From NCBI GenBank assembly GCA_958436045.1, contig CAUBIP010000006.1:1-38566 (forward strand): a stretch of DNA of 38,566 nt, given 5' to 3'. The notes below the pieces were generated by a model that was given only the letters and a program-made list of their open reading frames with translations, was not told the origin of the DNA and ran no database searches. Below are positions 24,851-34,400 of this stretch, piece after piece. The DNA comes from an uncultured Oscillospiraceae bacterium. Its GTDB lineage: Bacteria > Bacillota > Clostridia > Oscillospirales > Oscillospiraceae. Every line of letters starts with the position of its first letter. The stretch's first letter is position 1. Made by a program: the position numbers and the translations under genes.

Positions 24851-25976
24851 CGGCGGTGATACTCACGCCCTGGGGCATAGGCCGCTCCGGGGCCGCAAAC
24901 CCCGCCGGCTCCGCCGGGGACGCAGCGGGCGCGGCAGGTGCCGCCCGGCCGTTGAGATGGAACATCTGCGCCCGGATCTTCTCCTCCAGCTCGTCGGCAA
25001 GATCGGGGTTGTCCATCAGGAATTGGCGGGCGTTGTCCCGGCCCTGGCCGATGCGCTCGCCGTCGATGGAGAACCAGCTACCAGCCTTGTGAATGAGGTC
25101 CAGCTGCACGCCCAGATCGACCATCTCGCCATAACGGGAGATGCCCTCGCCGTACATGATATCAAACACCGCCTCTTTGAACGGAGGCGCGACTTTATTC
25201 TTGATGACCTTGACCCGGGTGCGGTTGCCGATGAGCTGGGTGCCATTCTTGATGGCCTCGATCCGGCGCACATCCATCCGCACGGAGGAATAGAATTTCA
25301 GCGCGTTGCCGCCCGTCGTCGTCTCGGGGTTGCCGTAGAGGACGCCGATCTTCATTCGCAGCTGGTTGATAAAAATAACGACGCAGTTCGTCTTGGCGAT
25401 GGAGCCCGCCAGCTTCCGCAGCGCCTGGCTCATCAGCCGGGCCTGCAGGCCGACAAAGGCGTCGCCCATTTCGCCCTCGATCTCCGCCCGGGGCGTCAGC
25501 GCCGCGACAGAGTCGACGACGACGGCGTCCAGCGCGCCGGAGCGCACCAGGGCGTCGGTGATCTCCAGCGCCTGCTCGCCGGTGTCCGGCTGGGAGACCA
25601 GCATAGAGTCGATATCCACGCCGATGGCCTTGGCATAGACCGGGTCCAGCGCGTGCTCCGCGTCGACAAAGGCGACCTCGCCGCCCCGCTTCTGGGCCTG
25701 GGCCAGGATATGCAGCGCCAGGGTCGTCTTACCGGAGGACTCAGGGCCGTAGATCTCAATGATTCTGCCCCGGGGCACACCGCCGATGCCTAGCGCCAGG
25801 TCCAGGGCCAGGGAGCCCGTCGGGATGGCCTCGACATTCATAGAGGGCGTATCCCCCAGGCGCATGACGCTGCCCTTGCCGAAATTCTTTTCGATCTGCT
25901 GCAGGGCTGTCTCCAGGGCCTTTTTCTTATCGCTGGCGGGAGCCGGCGCTTCATACGGTGATTTTGCTTTTGCCAT
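24828..25976 (-). CDS. recA: Recombinase RecA
   Basis: A 382-aa RecA recombinase for homologous repair and SOS induction. The Walker A loop GPESSGKT is at 77-84. Walker B is LDAVVVDSVAAL, and loop L2 lies around GNPETTTGGNALKF. MRLGD and NFGKGSVM near the start are typical. The C-terminal tail (from ~340) is Ala/Pro-rich and acidic, longer than in many RecA proteins. GGGAGAG lies about 6 bases before the ATG at 25976; a longer frame would run into prmC. No SOS-type LexA box was recognised near it, because it lies inside a polycistronic run. Confidence 0.96.
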   Translation of the reverse strand: MAKAKSPYEAPAPASDKKKALETALQQIEKNFGKGSVMRLGDTPSMNVEAIPTGSLALDLALGIGGVPRGRIIEIYGPESSGKTTLALHILAQAQKRGGEVAFVDAEHALDPVYAKAIGVDIDSMLVSQPDTGEQALEITDALVRSGALDAVVVDSVAALTPRAEIEGEMGDAFVGLQARLMSQALRKLAGSIAKTNCVVIFINQLRMKIGVLYGNPETTTGGNALKFYSSVRMDVRRIEAIKNGTQLIGNRTRVKVIKNKVAPPFKEAVFDIMYGEGISRYGEMVDLGVQLDLIHKAGSWFSIDGERIGQGRDNARQFLMDNPDLADELEEKIRAQMFHLNGRAAPAAPAASPAEPAGFAAPERPMPQGVSITADDFNDED

Positions 25977-25978
25977 AG

Positions 25979-26854
25979 TTACTCTCCCTTTTCTTTCTTG
26001 CACGCCAGGACCGCGCGCATAATGCCGGAAGCGTCGCGCTTCCACTGTGTAATTTCATAGCCGCCTTCTTCTAAGATTTTGGCGACGTCCGCCTCCTGCC
26101 CCAGGCCAAATTCCAGGCACAGGCTGCCGCTCAGCTCCAGCGCATGGGTATAGCAGGCGACGATGCTGCGGTAAAACGTCAGCCCATCGGCGCCGCCGTC
26201 CAGCGCCAGCTGGGGCTCGTAATCCCGCACGGAGCGGTCCAACGTTGGGAGCTGGCCGCTGGGGATATAAGGCGGATTGGAAACGATCAAATGAAATTTC
26301 CCGATAAAACGCATCGCAGGCCGGGTGGCATCCAGTGCCATGGCCGTGACGCGGCTTTGCAGCTTTTGCTTTCCAATATTCTTCCGGGCCACCCGCAGCG
26401 CGCCGGGGGAGACATCCCCCAGGATCACATGGGCATCCGGGATGCGCTGGGCGATGGCCAGGCCAATACAGCCGGAGCCTGCGCACAAGTCCAAAATGCG
26501 AGGATGATCTGGAAGCTGCCCGGCGCAGGCCAGGGCCAGCTCCGTCACCGCCATCGTGTCATCCCGGGGGATGAGGACCTCCGGCGTAACCTCCAGGGTC
26601 ATCCCGGCAAAGTCCCACTCGCCCAGGACATAGGCCAGCGGCTCATCGCGCTGCATCCTGGCCAGCATACCCGACAGCGCTTCGGCGACATCCGCCGGGG
26701 CGTAAATATCCCGGCTGGCGATGATCTCCGCCGTCGTCTTCCCTGCCGCGGCAGCCAGTAGCTCCCGGGCGCAGTTGGCGGCGTTTTCGCCCTGGGTCGG
26801 GCGCAGGGCCTCCCGGGCGGTGAGGAAAAGATCGCTATAGCGGTGCTCTACCAT
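25979..26854 (-). CDS. prmC: Release factor glutamine methyltransferase
   Basis: A 291-aa methyltransferase that methylates the GGQ glutamine of RF1/RF2. Motifs are EPLAYVLGEWDF, the SAM-binding LDLCAGSGCIGLA and the catalytic NPPY (193-196). The LIPRPETE motif is altered to LIPRDDTM. GGGAGGG lies 10 bases upstream of the ATG at 26854, within the DUF1385 gene end (7-base overlap). Only two bases separate its stop from recA. prfA, its usual neighbour, is not in the window. Confidence 0.9.
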   Translation of the reverse strand: MVEHRYSDLFLTAREALRPTQGENAANCARELLAAAAGKTTAEIIASRDIYAPADVAEALSGMLARMQRDEPLAYVLGEWDFAGMTLEVTPEVLIPRDDTMAVTELALACAGQLPDHPRILDLCAGSGCIGLAIAQRIPDAHVILGDVSPGALRVARKNIGKQKLQSRVTAMALDATRPAMRFIGKFHLIVSNPPYIPSGQLPTLDRSVRDYEPQLALDGGADGLTFYRSIVACYTHALELSGSLCLEFGLGQEADVAKILEEGGYEITQWKRDASGIMRAVLACKKEKGE

Positions 26855-27819
26855 CGGTCATCGCCCTCCCGTTCCGGCAATACCAGCTCCAGCGCCCGGA
26901 TGGCGACCTCGATCATGGAATCGTCGGGTTCATTCGTTGTAAAATTCTGCAGCGCCATACCGGGGTAGGACAGCGCCCTTGTCACGGCATTGTCATGCCG
27001 GCCGACAAAGCGGTTAAATTCATAGCTGATGGAGACGACCACCGGCAGCAGCAAAAGCTTCACCAGCACCTTCAGCAGCTTCGCCTTAATATGGAAGATC
27101 GAGGAAAACACGGAAAACACCAGGATCGACACGATCATCACGACGAACAAAAAGCTTGTCCCGCAGCGCGGGTGCAGCCGCGTCATGGGCCGGACGTTTT
27201 CCACCGTCAGCGGGAGCTTTGCCTCGTAGCAGCGGATGGTCTTGTGCTCCGCGCCATGGTAGGAGAAGACCCGCTTCATATCCTTCAGCCGGGAGACGGC
27301 GATCATATACCCGAGGAAAATCGCCACCCGGACGACGCCCTCGATCAGATTGCGCACAAAATCACTGCCGATCCACGCCAGGGCAAATTCCGAAAGCAGC
27401 ATCGGCAGCAGGAAGAACAGGCCGATGGAGAACCCGATGCCCAGCACGACAGCCAGCACCAGGATAAACTGCTCCATGGCTTTCGTCCCAAAGTGCTTCT
27501 CGATCCAGCGCTCAAATTTCGTTGGCTCATCGGACAGGTCCTCATCGCCCTGGTAATAATCGGCGGAGAACATCAGTGCCTTGACGCCGCTGTACATCGA
27601 CCCGCCAAAATTGACGACACCGCGGATCAGCGGCCAGCCCCAGACCGGGCAGCGCTTACGATTGGCCCGCAGCGGCTCGACCTTTTCCACCAGTCCATCC
27701 TGGCTGCGGACGACGATGGCCTGCTTTTCCGGCCCGCGCATCAAAATGCCCTCGATCAGGGCCTGCCCGCCGATCATGGTTTTAAATTTTTCTTGTACCG
27801 GGGTTTGTTTTTTCTCCAT
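26848..27819 (-). CDS. DUF1385 (YqhQ) family membrane protein
   Basis: A 323-aa protein with four to five membrane segments. It has the YqhQ hallmarks GGQALIEGILMRGP, FSYHGAEHKTI and LHPRCGTSFL, whose histidines and cysteine may bind metal. The function is unknown; it is widely conserved in Firmicutes and often next to prmC. AAAGG precedes the ATG at 27819; a TTG six bases earlier is less likely. It overlaps prmC by 7 bases and lies 25 bp after the sensor kinase gene. Confidence 0.87.
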   Translation of the reverse strand: MEKKQTPVQEKFKTMIGGQALIEGILMRGPEKQAIVVRSQDGLVEKVEPLRANRKRCPVWGWPLIRGVVNFGGSMYSGVKALMFSADYYQGDEDLSDEPTKFERWIEKHFGTKAMEQFILVLAVVLGIGFSIGLFFLLPMLLSEFALAWIGSDFVRNLIEGVVRVAIFLGYMIAVSRLKDMKRVFSYHGAEHKTIRCYEAKLPLTVENVRPMTRLHPRCGTSFLFVVMIVSILVFSVFSSIFHIKAKLLKVLVKLLLLPVVVSISYEFNRFVGRHDNAVTRALSYPGMALQNFTTNEPDDSMIEVAIRALELVLPEREGDDRW

Positions 27820-27844
27820 AGTCAACCTTTCTGATAACCGCCCC

Positions 27845-29287
27845 TCACGGCTGCTCCACCGGCAGGCGGATCGTCACCAGCGTACCGCCGCCGGTGGCGT
27901 TTCCCAGCTCCAGGGTGCCGCCATGCATCGTCACGATCTCGTCGCACACAGCGAGGCCGATGCCGCTGCCCCGGGCCTTGGAGCTGCCCTTATAGAATTT
28001 CATTTTGACATGCGGCAGCTCGTCCTCCGGAATGCCAGGGCCAAAGTCCCGGATGCGGACGACGATGGCGCCATCCTCCAGCTGCATGGACGCAGTAATC
28101 TTCTTCCCCTCGCCGCCGTGCTTGGCAGCGTTATCAAGAATGTTCAAAAACACCTGCCGCAGCCGCGCCGCGTCACAGGGGATCTCGGGAATCTCGTCCG
28201 TCGTCTCAATATAGCGCAGCTCGATGCCCTCCTGGCGGAGCCTGCTGCCGTACATAAAGACCGTATCCTCAAACTCCGCCAGAATATCGCTCATCTGGAC
28301 ATTGAGGGTAAAGCGGCCATCCTGAATGCGGGTGAAATCCAGCAGCTCCTCCACCAGCTGGGTCAGCCGCTTCGTCTCCCGGAGGATGATGAGCATCCCG
28401 CGGCGGGTCTCCACCGGGTCCATATGCTCGGCGGACAGAAGCGTCTCGCCCCAACCGGCGATGGCGGTCAGCGGGGTCCGCAGTTCGTGGGAGACAGAGG
28501 AGACGAATTCCGACTGCATCTGCCCGTTCTGGCTGATCTTGTTGGACATATCGTTGATCGTCTCCGCCAGCTCGCCGATCTCGTCGTCATATTTCTTTTG
28601 AATCTGGACACCGTAGCTCCCGGCGGCGATGCGCTTGGCCGTCGCCGTGATATCCAGCACCGGGTCCAGGATAGAGCGGATGAAGAATTTGTTGCTCAGC
28701 AAAATCAGCGTGATAAACACCGCCCCGATGAGGACAGCCAGCACCACCACCCAGAGGATCTGCCGGTCCGCCACCCGCAGGCTCGTCACATAACGCAGCA
28801 CGCCGATGACCTCGCCGTCAATATACCGCACCGGCGTGGAGACGGCCATAATGCGCTCCCCCGTCCGGGGGTTCCGCCCGGAAAAATAGGAAAGCTTCTG
28901 TCGTTTCACCGCCTCGGTGATATCCGGCGTGCCTGGCTGCTGGCCGGACCACTGACCGTAGGACGAGACGACAACGGAGCCGTCAGGGTTAATAAACTGC
29001 AGCTCCATGAAGTTTTTGTCCTCAAACGACTGGGTAAAGGTCACGCAGGTCTCATAGTATTCATTATAACTCAGATTGCTGTAGCCGCGGAAAAAATCCG
29101 CCGTGGCCCGGGCCTTGGCCTCCATGCTGTAGCGCATATTGGAGTAATAGTACGATGCAATGGCCAGCGCCCCCGCAAACACGCAGACGACGACCAGCAG
29201 CACGACCCAGCTGACGATATTCACCAGCCAGCGGCGTTGGATGCCGCCGAGCTTTTTTTGCTTCTGACGCTTCGTTCTTCCGGCCAT
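27845..29287 (-). CDS. Sensor histidine kinase
   Basis: About 480 aa. A basic N-terminus precedes membrane segment 1 (~22-45). An extracytoplasmic sensor region (~46-175) is followed by segment 2 (~177-198), HAMP (~199-255), HisKA with phospho-accepting His267 in SSVSHELRTPL, and a HATPase domain with NILDNAAKHG, DFGPGI and GSGIGLAV. It pairs with the OmpR-type regulator just upstream. The ATG at 29287 has a close GAGG; an ATG at 29305 overlaps the regulator gene. The ligand is unknown; the extracellular domain and the lipoprotein two genes upstream suggest envelope sensing. Confidence 0.9.
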   Translation of the reverse strand: MAGRTKRQKQKKLGGIQRRWLVNIVSWVVLLVVVCVFAGALAIASYYYSNMRYSMEAKARATADFFRGYSNLSYNEYYETCVTFTQSFEDKNFMELQFINPDGSVVVSSYGQWSGQQPGTPDITEAVKRQKLSYFSGRNPRTGERIMAVSTPVRYIDGEVIGVLRYVTSLRVADRQILWVVVLAVLIGAVFITLILLSNKFFIRSILDPVLDITATAKRIAAGSYGVQIQKKYDDEIGELAETINDMSNKISQNGQMQSEFVSSVSHELRTPLTAIAGWGETLLSAEHMDPVETRRGMLIILRETKRLTQLVEELLDFTRIQDGRFTLNVQMSDILAEFEDTVFMYGSRLRQEGIELRYIETTDEIPEIPCDAARLRQVFLNILDNAAKHGGEGKKITASMQLEDGAIVVRIRDFGPGIPEDELPHVKMKFYKGSSKARGSGIGLAVCDEIVTMHGGTLELGNATGGGTLVTIRLPVEQP

Positions 29288-29292
29288 CTGCC

Positions 29293-29979
29293 TCAAGCAC
29301 CCCATTTATAGCCATAGCCCCAATCCGTCGTGATATAGACGGGGTTGGAGGTATCGTCCTCGATTTTGATCCGCAGGCGGCGGATATTGACATCCACGAT
29401 CTTCAATTCACCGTTGTAATCCCGCCCCCAGACGCTGGCCAGGATTTCCTCCCGGGAGAGGGCGCGGCCGGGGTTTTGCATAAAGAGCTTCATAATACCG
29501 TACTCCACCTGGGTCAAGCGGATGCGCACGGCGTTTTTTTCCAGGGTCCGGTTCCGGGTGTTGAGCCGGAAGGGGCCGTAGGTCAAAAACTCCGGTGAGG
29601 CCGCGCCGTCGCCGCCAAGGCGGCGGTACAGTGCGTCGATACGGGCCGTCAGCTCCGCCGGGGAGAACGGCTTTGTGACATAGTCGTCCGCGCCGGTCAT
29701 CAGGCCCGTGACCTTATCCATCTCCTGGGTGCGGGCCGTTAGCATAATAATGCCGATCTGCTTATTCGTCGCCCGGATATTACGGCAGACCTCGAAGCCG
29801 TCGATATCCGGCAGCATGATATCCAGGATCGCCACGCCGATATCCGGGTTCTGCCGTAGTTGCTCCAGCGCCTCTGCCCCCGTTCCGGCCTCGATCGTAT
29901 CGTAACCGGCGCGCTGCAGATTGATGACCACAAAGCTCCGGATATTCACTTCATCTTCCAGTATCAAAACCTTTTTCAT
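29293..29979 (-). CDS. OmpR/PhoB family response regulator
   Basis: A 228-aa two-domain regulator. The receiver domain carries the acidic pair near residue 9 (LEDE), Asp53 as phosphoacceptor in LDIMLPD, Thr/Ser at TAR and Lys103 in TKPF. The winged-helix DNA-binding domain runs from about 132 (FRLNTRNRTLEKNAVRIRLTQVEYGIMKLF) to the end (VYITTDWGYGYKW). A GGGGG ribosome binding site precedes the ATG at 29979. The stop is 5 bases before the kinase start. It lies 37 bp after the lipoprotein gene, so it may regulate its own operon through the dyad at 31372-31386, which is an inference. Confidence 0.93.
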   Translation of the reverse strand: MKKVLILEDEVNIRSFVVINLQRAGYDTIEAGTGAEALEQLRQNPDIGVAILDIMLPDIDGFEVCRNIRATNKQIGIIMLTARTQEMDKVTGLMTGADDYVTKPFSPAELTARIDALYRRLGGDGAASPEFLTYGPFRLNTRNRTLEKNAVRIRLTQVEYGIMKLFMQNPGRALSREEILASVWGRDYNGELKIVDVNIRRLRIKIEDDTSNPVYITTDWGYGYKWGA

Positions 29980-30016
29980 GGTTGTCCCCCTTTTTTGAAA
30001 GCGGCGGGAATTTCGC

Positions 30017-31336
30017 CTAGGCGGCGTTCCAGTGCAGATGCACTAGGCAAAACAGCCGCCCGAGCTCCGCCTCTGTCAGCCCCGCGTCGTCCGACAGGGC
30101 CGCGGCAAAGGCCACGTCTCCCTGGGCTGCCAGCAGAAAGCGCCCATCCTCATTGGCACGGGTCTGGGCGTCCGGCCCCGTAAATTGATAGATCGTCGCC
30201 GCCCACTGGGTCTGCTCCGGCGCTGCAGCATAGAGATAAAAGCCATAGCCCGTGTAGCCGCTCTCGTCCTCGCCGTAGTGGACCAGGACCTTACCCCGCC
30301 AAGCCGGCGGCAGCTTCAGGTACCAGCCGCTCTCCACATTGTAATACGTCGTCAGCTTTGTGTGCTTGCCGCCGTCTGCGTCCAGATTATACCAGTCGAC
30401 GAGGTAATAGGTCCGCGTGTCCTGGTTCTCCAGCTTTTGCAGGTACTGCACACTGGGCAGCTCGACGAAACCGTCGTCGTCGATATCCATGCTGAAAATC
30501 TCGCCCTCCCGGGCTGTCCCGGCGCTGCCCTCCTGCAGGACAATATTGGTAAATGCACCGTCCCGCAGGGCAAAGACATCCGTGACCAAGCCGCCATCTG
30601 GCAGCCGGCTGGCGGCAAAGACACCGCACAGGTCCTCCTGCACATAGCCGCACAGCAGGCGGACGATCCCATCCGCCTCCAGCGGCTGGGAGAGGCTCGC
30701 CTGCCCCGCCGGGACAAGCTGCCCACCATCACAGACGAATCGCTCCGCCACGCCAGGCTGATCGGCCTCGCCGGACCGGAAGCTCACCAGCTCCTCAACG
30801 CCGTCGGCGTCTAAGTCCGCCGTGGTATAGCGAAAATAATTTGTGCTCAGCAGCTCCGCCGCGCCGCCGCTCTGCAGGGTATAGGCATGCAGCGATTGCA
30901 GCACCTGGGCGCTGACCTGAGTCCCCAAAATGATCTCCAGGCCCGGTGCGCCGTCCAGCTGGACATAGTCCACCCGGTCAAAGCTGCTGCCGCTGCTGGT
31001 GAGGACTGCAATATTCTCGTACTGCCCGCCCTGCTTTTCGTAGATATAGACCTGCAGCGGCTTTTCCCCGCTGGCCTTGAGAAATACCAGGACCTCGTCC
31101 ACCCCGTCGCCGGTCAGATCGGCCATCTGCACCGCCTGCAGATTATCGCCGGAGGCCGGGGCGCTGTACTGCATCCCGGTGGCAAGCAGGCGGTCCAGCT
31201 CCGATTGCAGCGCATCGTATTCCGGCGGCTGCTGCGGCAGGGTATAAAGCGCATTGGCCGGCTTAAACAGGCAGCCGGAGAGCCCCAGTGCCAGCAGCGC
31301 GCACAAGAGCGCCATTAAAATCATTTTTCGTTTCAC
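30017..31336 (-). CDS. Putative lipoprotein with three FG-GAP/VCBS-like DxDxDG repeats
   Basis: About 439 aa with no assigned function. The signal peptide KRKMILMALLCALLALGLSGC ends in a lipobox (LSGC, Cys22), so it should be lipidated by Lgt and face outward. Three acidic loops resemble Ca-binding FG-GAP/VCBS turns: ADLTGDGVDEVLVF (from ~72), ADLDADGVEELVSF (~173) and MDIDDDGFVELPSV (~283), about 105 residues apart, suggesting a repeated beta-propeller-like unit. A GTG start at 31336 is favoured by GGAGG about 9 bases upstream; ATG at 31324 is also possible. It is the first gene of a transcript that continues to the response regulator and kinase. Confidence 0.8.
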   Translation of the reverse strand: MKRKMILMALLCALLALGLSGCLFKPANALYTLPQQPPEYDALQSELDRLLATGMQYSAPASGDNLQAVQMADLTGDGVDEVLVFLKASGEKPLQVYIYEKQGGQYENIAVLTSSGSSFDRVDYVQLDGAPGLEIILGTQVSAQVLQSLHAYTLQSGGAAELLSTNYFRYTTADLDADGVEELVSFRSGEADQPGVAERFVCDGGQLVPAGQASLSQPLEADGIVRLLCGYVQEDLCGVFAASRLPDGGLVTDVFALRDGAFTNIVLQEGSAGTAREGEIFSMDIDDDGFVELPSVQYLQKLENQDTRTYYLVDWYNLDADGGKHTKLTTYYNVESGWYLKLPPAWRGKVLVHYGEDESGYTGYGFYLYAAAPEQTQWAATIYQFTGPDAQTRANEDGRFLLAAQGDVAFAAALSDDAGLTEAELGRLFCLVHLHWNAA

Positions 31337-31371
31337 ACCGGTCCCCCTCCTTTCGCCCGCAGACTGGATTG

Positions 31372-31386
31372 GCGTGCACTGCACGC
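31372..31386. promoter_or_regulatory. Perfect dyad GCGTGCA-C-TGCACGC, possible operator
   Basis: A 7-bp perfect inverted repeat with a one-base centre, just downstream of the promoter at 31407-31412 and in the leader of the lipoprotein transcript. No T-run follows, so it is not a terminator. It may bind a regulator or form a short RNA hairpin. Confidence 0.5.
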
Positions 31387-31406
31387 GATCTTTTTTCCTA
31401 TGATAG

Positions 31407-31415
31407 ATTATAACA
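31407..31415 (-). promoter_or_regulatory. Extended -10 promoter of the lipoprotein-regulator-kinase run
   Basis: On the minus strand, TGTTATAAT (TATAAT at 31407-31412 preceded by TGT) forms a consensus extended -10. No good -35 is present at 17 bp, which extended -10 promoters can tolerate. Confidence 0.7.
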
Positions 31416-31444
31416 CAATTTGCAAGCGTTTTCTCCCCCGCTCG

Positions 31445-34400
31445 CTATTTTATTACAACATTTTTCTCACCCAGCACCCGGCGCAGCTCCTGGAGCATTC
31501 CGGGCTCCGGATCGCACCTTGTGCCGTAGCGCTTGCCGGTATCCGCCGCCACCAGGATCACCTGCGTCAGCCCCGGGAACAGGTTCAAAATCGCCCGGGT
31601 CTTGCGGAAATCGCGGCTGTCCAGCTTGTCCACCCGCAGATAGAGCCGCTGGTCCGGCGCAAGCTGTGACCGGGACGGTAGATCCGGCAGTGGAATCGGT
31701 TCCTCGCTGTCGAGCAGCAGACGGGCACGGTCGACCATTAGCTGCGGGTCCTTTTCGTCCCGGACGGTCAGCTTCCCGGTGATCATCACCGGCTGATTCT
31801 CCTTTAAAAACGAATCATAGCGCCGCAGGACGGAGGAAAACGCCAGCATCTCCATGGCCGCTGTATCGTCCTCCAGAACGATATACGCCATCAGTGAACC
31901 GTTCCGGGTCGGTCTCGTCCGGATAGACTGGATGACCCCTGCGACCGTTACGACCTGCTCGTCGCGATAGCGGTCGGCGCCCTCGGCAAAGCTCGTCATA
32001 ATATCGCCGATAGACGCCACGTGGGCATTTTTCAGCATCGGCCGGTAGGCGTCCATGGGGTGTCCGGAGAGATAGAGCCCCGTCGTCTCCTTCTCCCCCA
32101 CCATGCGCTCCTGAGGCGGCAGCTCCGGCACATCGGGCATGGGAATCTCCGCCTCGTTTTCCGTCTGGTCCATGGAAAAGAGGTCGATCTGCCCCTCCAG
32201 ATTCCGGCGGCGGTTCTGCGCCGCGTCGGTCATGGCCTGATCGTAGACCAGCAGCAGCTGGGCCCGCTTGTGGCCGAAGCAATCCATTGCGCCGCAGCGG
32301 ATGAGATTTTCCATGGCCCGCTTGTTGAGATCCGTCTGGCTCAGCCGCTCGCAGAGCTGGCGGAAGCTGGCAAAGGGCCCGTCCGCCTGCCGTTCGGCGA
32401 CGATCTGCTCCACCAGCCCCTTACCGACATTTTTGACCGCCGCCAGCCCGAACCGGATCCCCTCCGGCTCGACGGTGAAGGCGCTCTCGGAGTGGTTGAT
32501 ATCCGGCAGCAGCAGCTGCAGGCCCATCTCCCTGCAGGCGGCGATATAGCCCGCGACCTTCATGGAGTTATCCTGCACGGATGTCATCAGCGCCGCCATA
32601 TACTGCTTGGGATAGTGGCACTTGAGATACGCCGTGTCATACGAAACCTTTGCATAGCAGACGGCGTGGGCTTTGTTAAAGGCGTAGTTGGCAAAGTCCA
32701 GTATCTCATCGTAGATCACATTGGCCGCCTGCTCGTCCACGCCGTTTGCAATGGCCCCGGGGATGCCCCGGTCCGGATCGCCATAGACAAATGCCTTGCG
32801 TTCGGCGACGATGACCTGCTGCTTTTTCTTCGAGATGGCCCGGCGCATATTATCCGCCTGGCCCAGGGTATAGCCGCCCAGCTTGCGGAAAATTTCAATG
32901 ACCTGCTCCTGGTAGACGATGCAGCCATAGGTCACGTCCAGAATGGACTGGAGCTGGGGCGTTTTATAGGTGATCTTCTCCGGGTGGAGCTTACTGTCGA
33001 TAAACTTCGGGATCGAATCCATCGGCCCGGGCCGGTACAGGGCAACGATTGCCGTCAGATCTTCGATCGACTGGGGCTGCATCCCAACGCACACGCCAGT
33101 GATACCCGCCGACTCCAGCTGGAAAACGCCCGCCGTCCGGCCCTGGCCCAGCATGGCGAAGGTCTCAGCGTCGTCGTCCGGGACATGCTCCATAGAAAAG
33201 TCCGGCGTATCCCGGCGGACCTTCTGCACCGCGTCATCAATGACCGTCAGGTTGCGCAGGCCCAGAAAATCCATCTTGAGCAGGCCCAGCTCCTCAATGG
33301 TCGTCATCGTGAATTGGGTGACGATGGTATCATCGTTCCGGGCCAGCGGGACATAATCGCTCACCGGCCGCTTGGTAATGACGACACCAGCGGCGTGGGT
33401 CGAGGTATTGCGGGGCATCCCCTCAATGGCCCGGGCCGTATCCACCAGCTTTTTGACCCGCTCATCGCCGTCATAGAGCTCCCGCAGCTTCGGCGAGATG
33501 CGCAGTGCCTCGTCCAGCGTCATATGCAGCGCCGCCGGAATCTGCTTGGCGACGACATCCGTCTCCGCATAAGTAAAATTCATCACGCGGCCCACATCCC
33601 GGATGGCGGCCCGGGCGGCCATTGTGCCAAAGGTCACGATCTGGGCCACATGGTCCGCGCCGTACTTGCGCATGACGTACTCAATGACCTCCCCCCGGCG
33701 CGCCTGGCAGAAGTCCATATCAATATCCGGCATGGACACCCGCTCGGGATTCAAAAACCGCTCGAAGAAGAGGTGGTATTTCATCGGATCCAAGTCCGTG
33801 ATCTGCATACAGTAAGAGACCATCGCCCCGGCGGCAGAGCCGCGCCCCGGGCCCACCGGGATCTTCTCCCGCCGTGCAAAGGCGACAAAATCCGCCACGA
33901 TGAGGAAATAGTCCACATAGCCCATCTTGCGGATCATCTGCATCTCGTACTCCAGCCGCTCCCGGTAGCCGGTCGGGCTATCGGGGTAGCGGCGGGCGAA
34001 GCCGTCCAGGCAGAGCTTTTCAAAGTAGCTCCAGCCGTCGTAGCCCGCGGGGTATTGGAACGCCGGCAGATGGTATTTGCCGAAGGTGATCTCGACATTG
34101 CAGCGCCGGGCGATCTCCTCGGTATTGGAAAACGCCTCCGGCACCTGGGCGAATAGGGCGCGGAGCTCCTCCTCGCTCTTGAGATAAAATTCATCCGTCT
34201 GGAAGCGCAGGCGGTCTGGGTCGTCCATCGTCTTGCCCGTCTGGATGCACAGGAGTACATCGTGCAGCTCGCTGTCGCTTTTGCGCAGATAGTGGGCATC
34301 GTTCGTGACGACCAGGGGCAGCCCCGTCTGCCTGGCAAGGCGCAGAATCCCCGCATTGACCCGCTGCTGCTCCGGCAGGCCGTGATCCTGCAGCTCCAGA

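Noticed and set aside
32021..34156. Long plus-strand open frame (about 711 codons) opposite dnaE
   Set aside because: It is antisense to a clear DnaE coding frame, has no domain or ribosome binding site, and such frames are expected in high-GC DNA.
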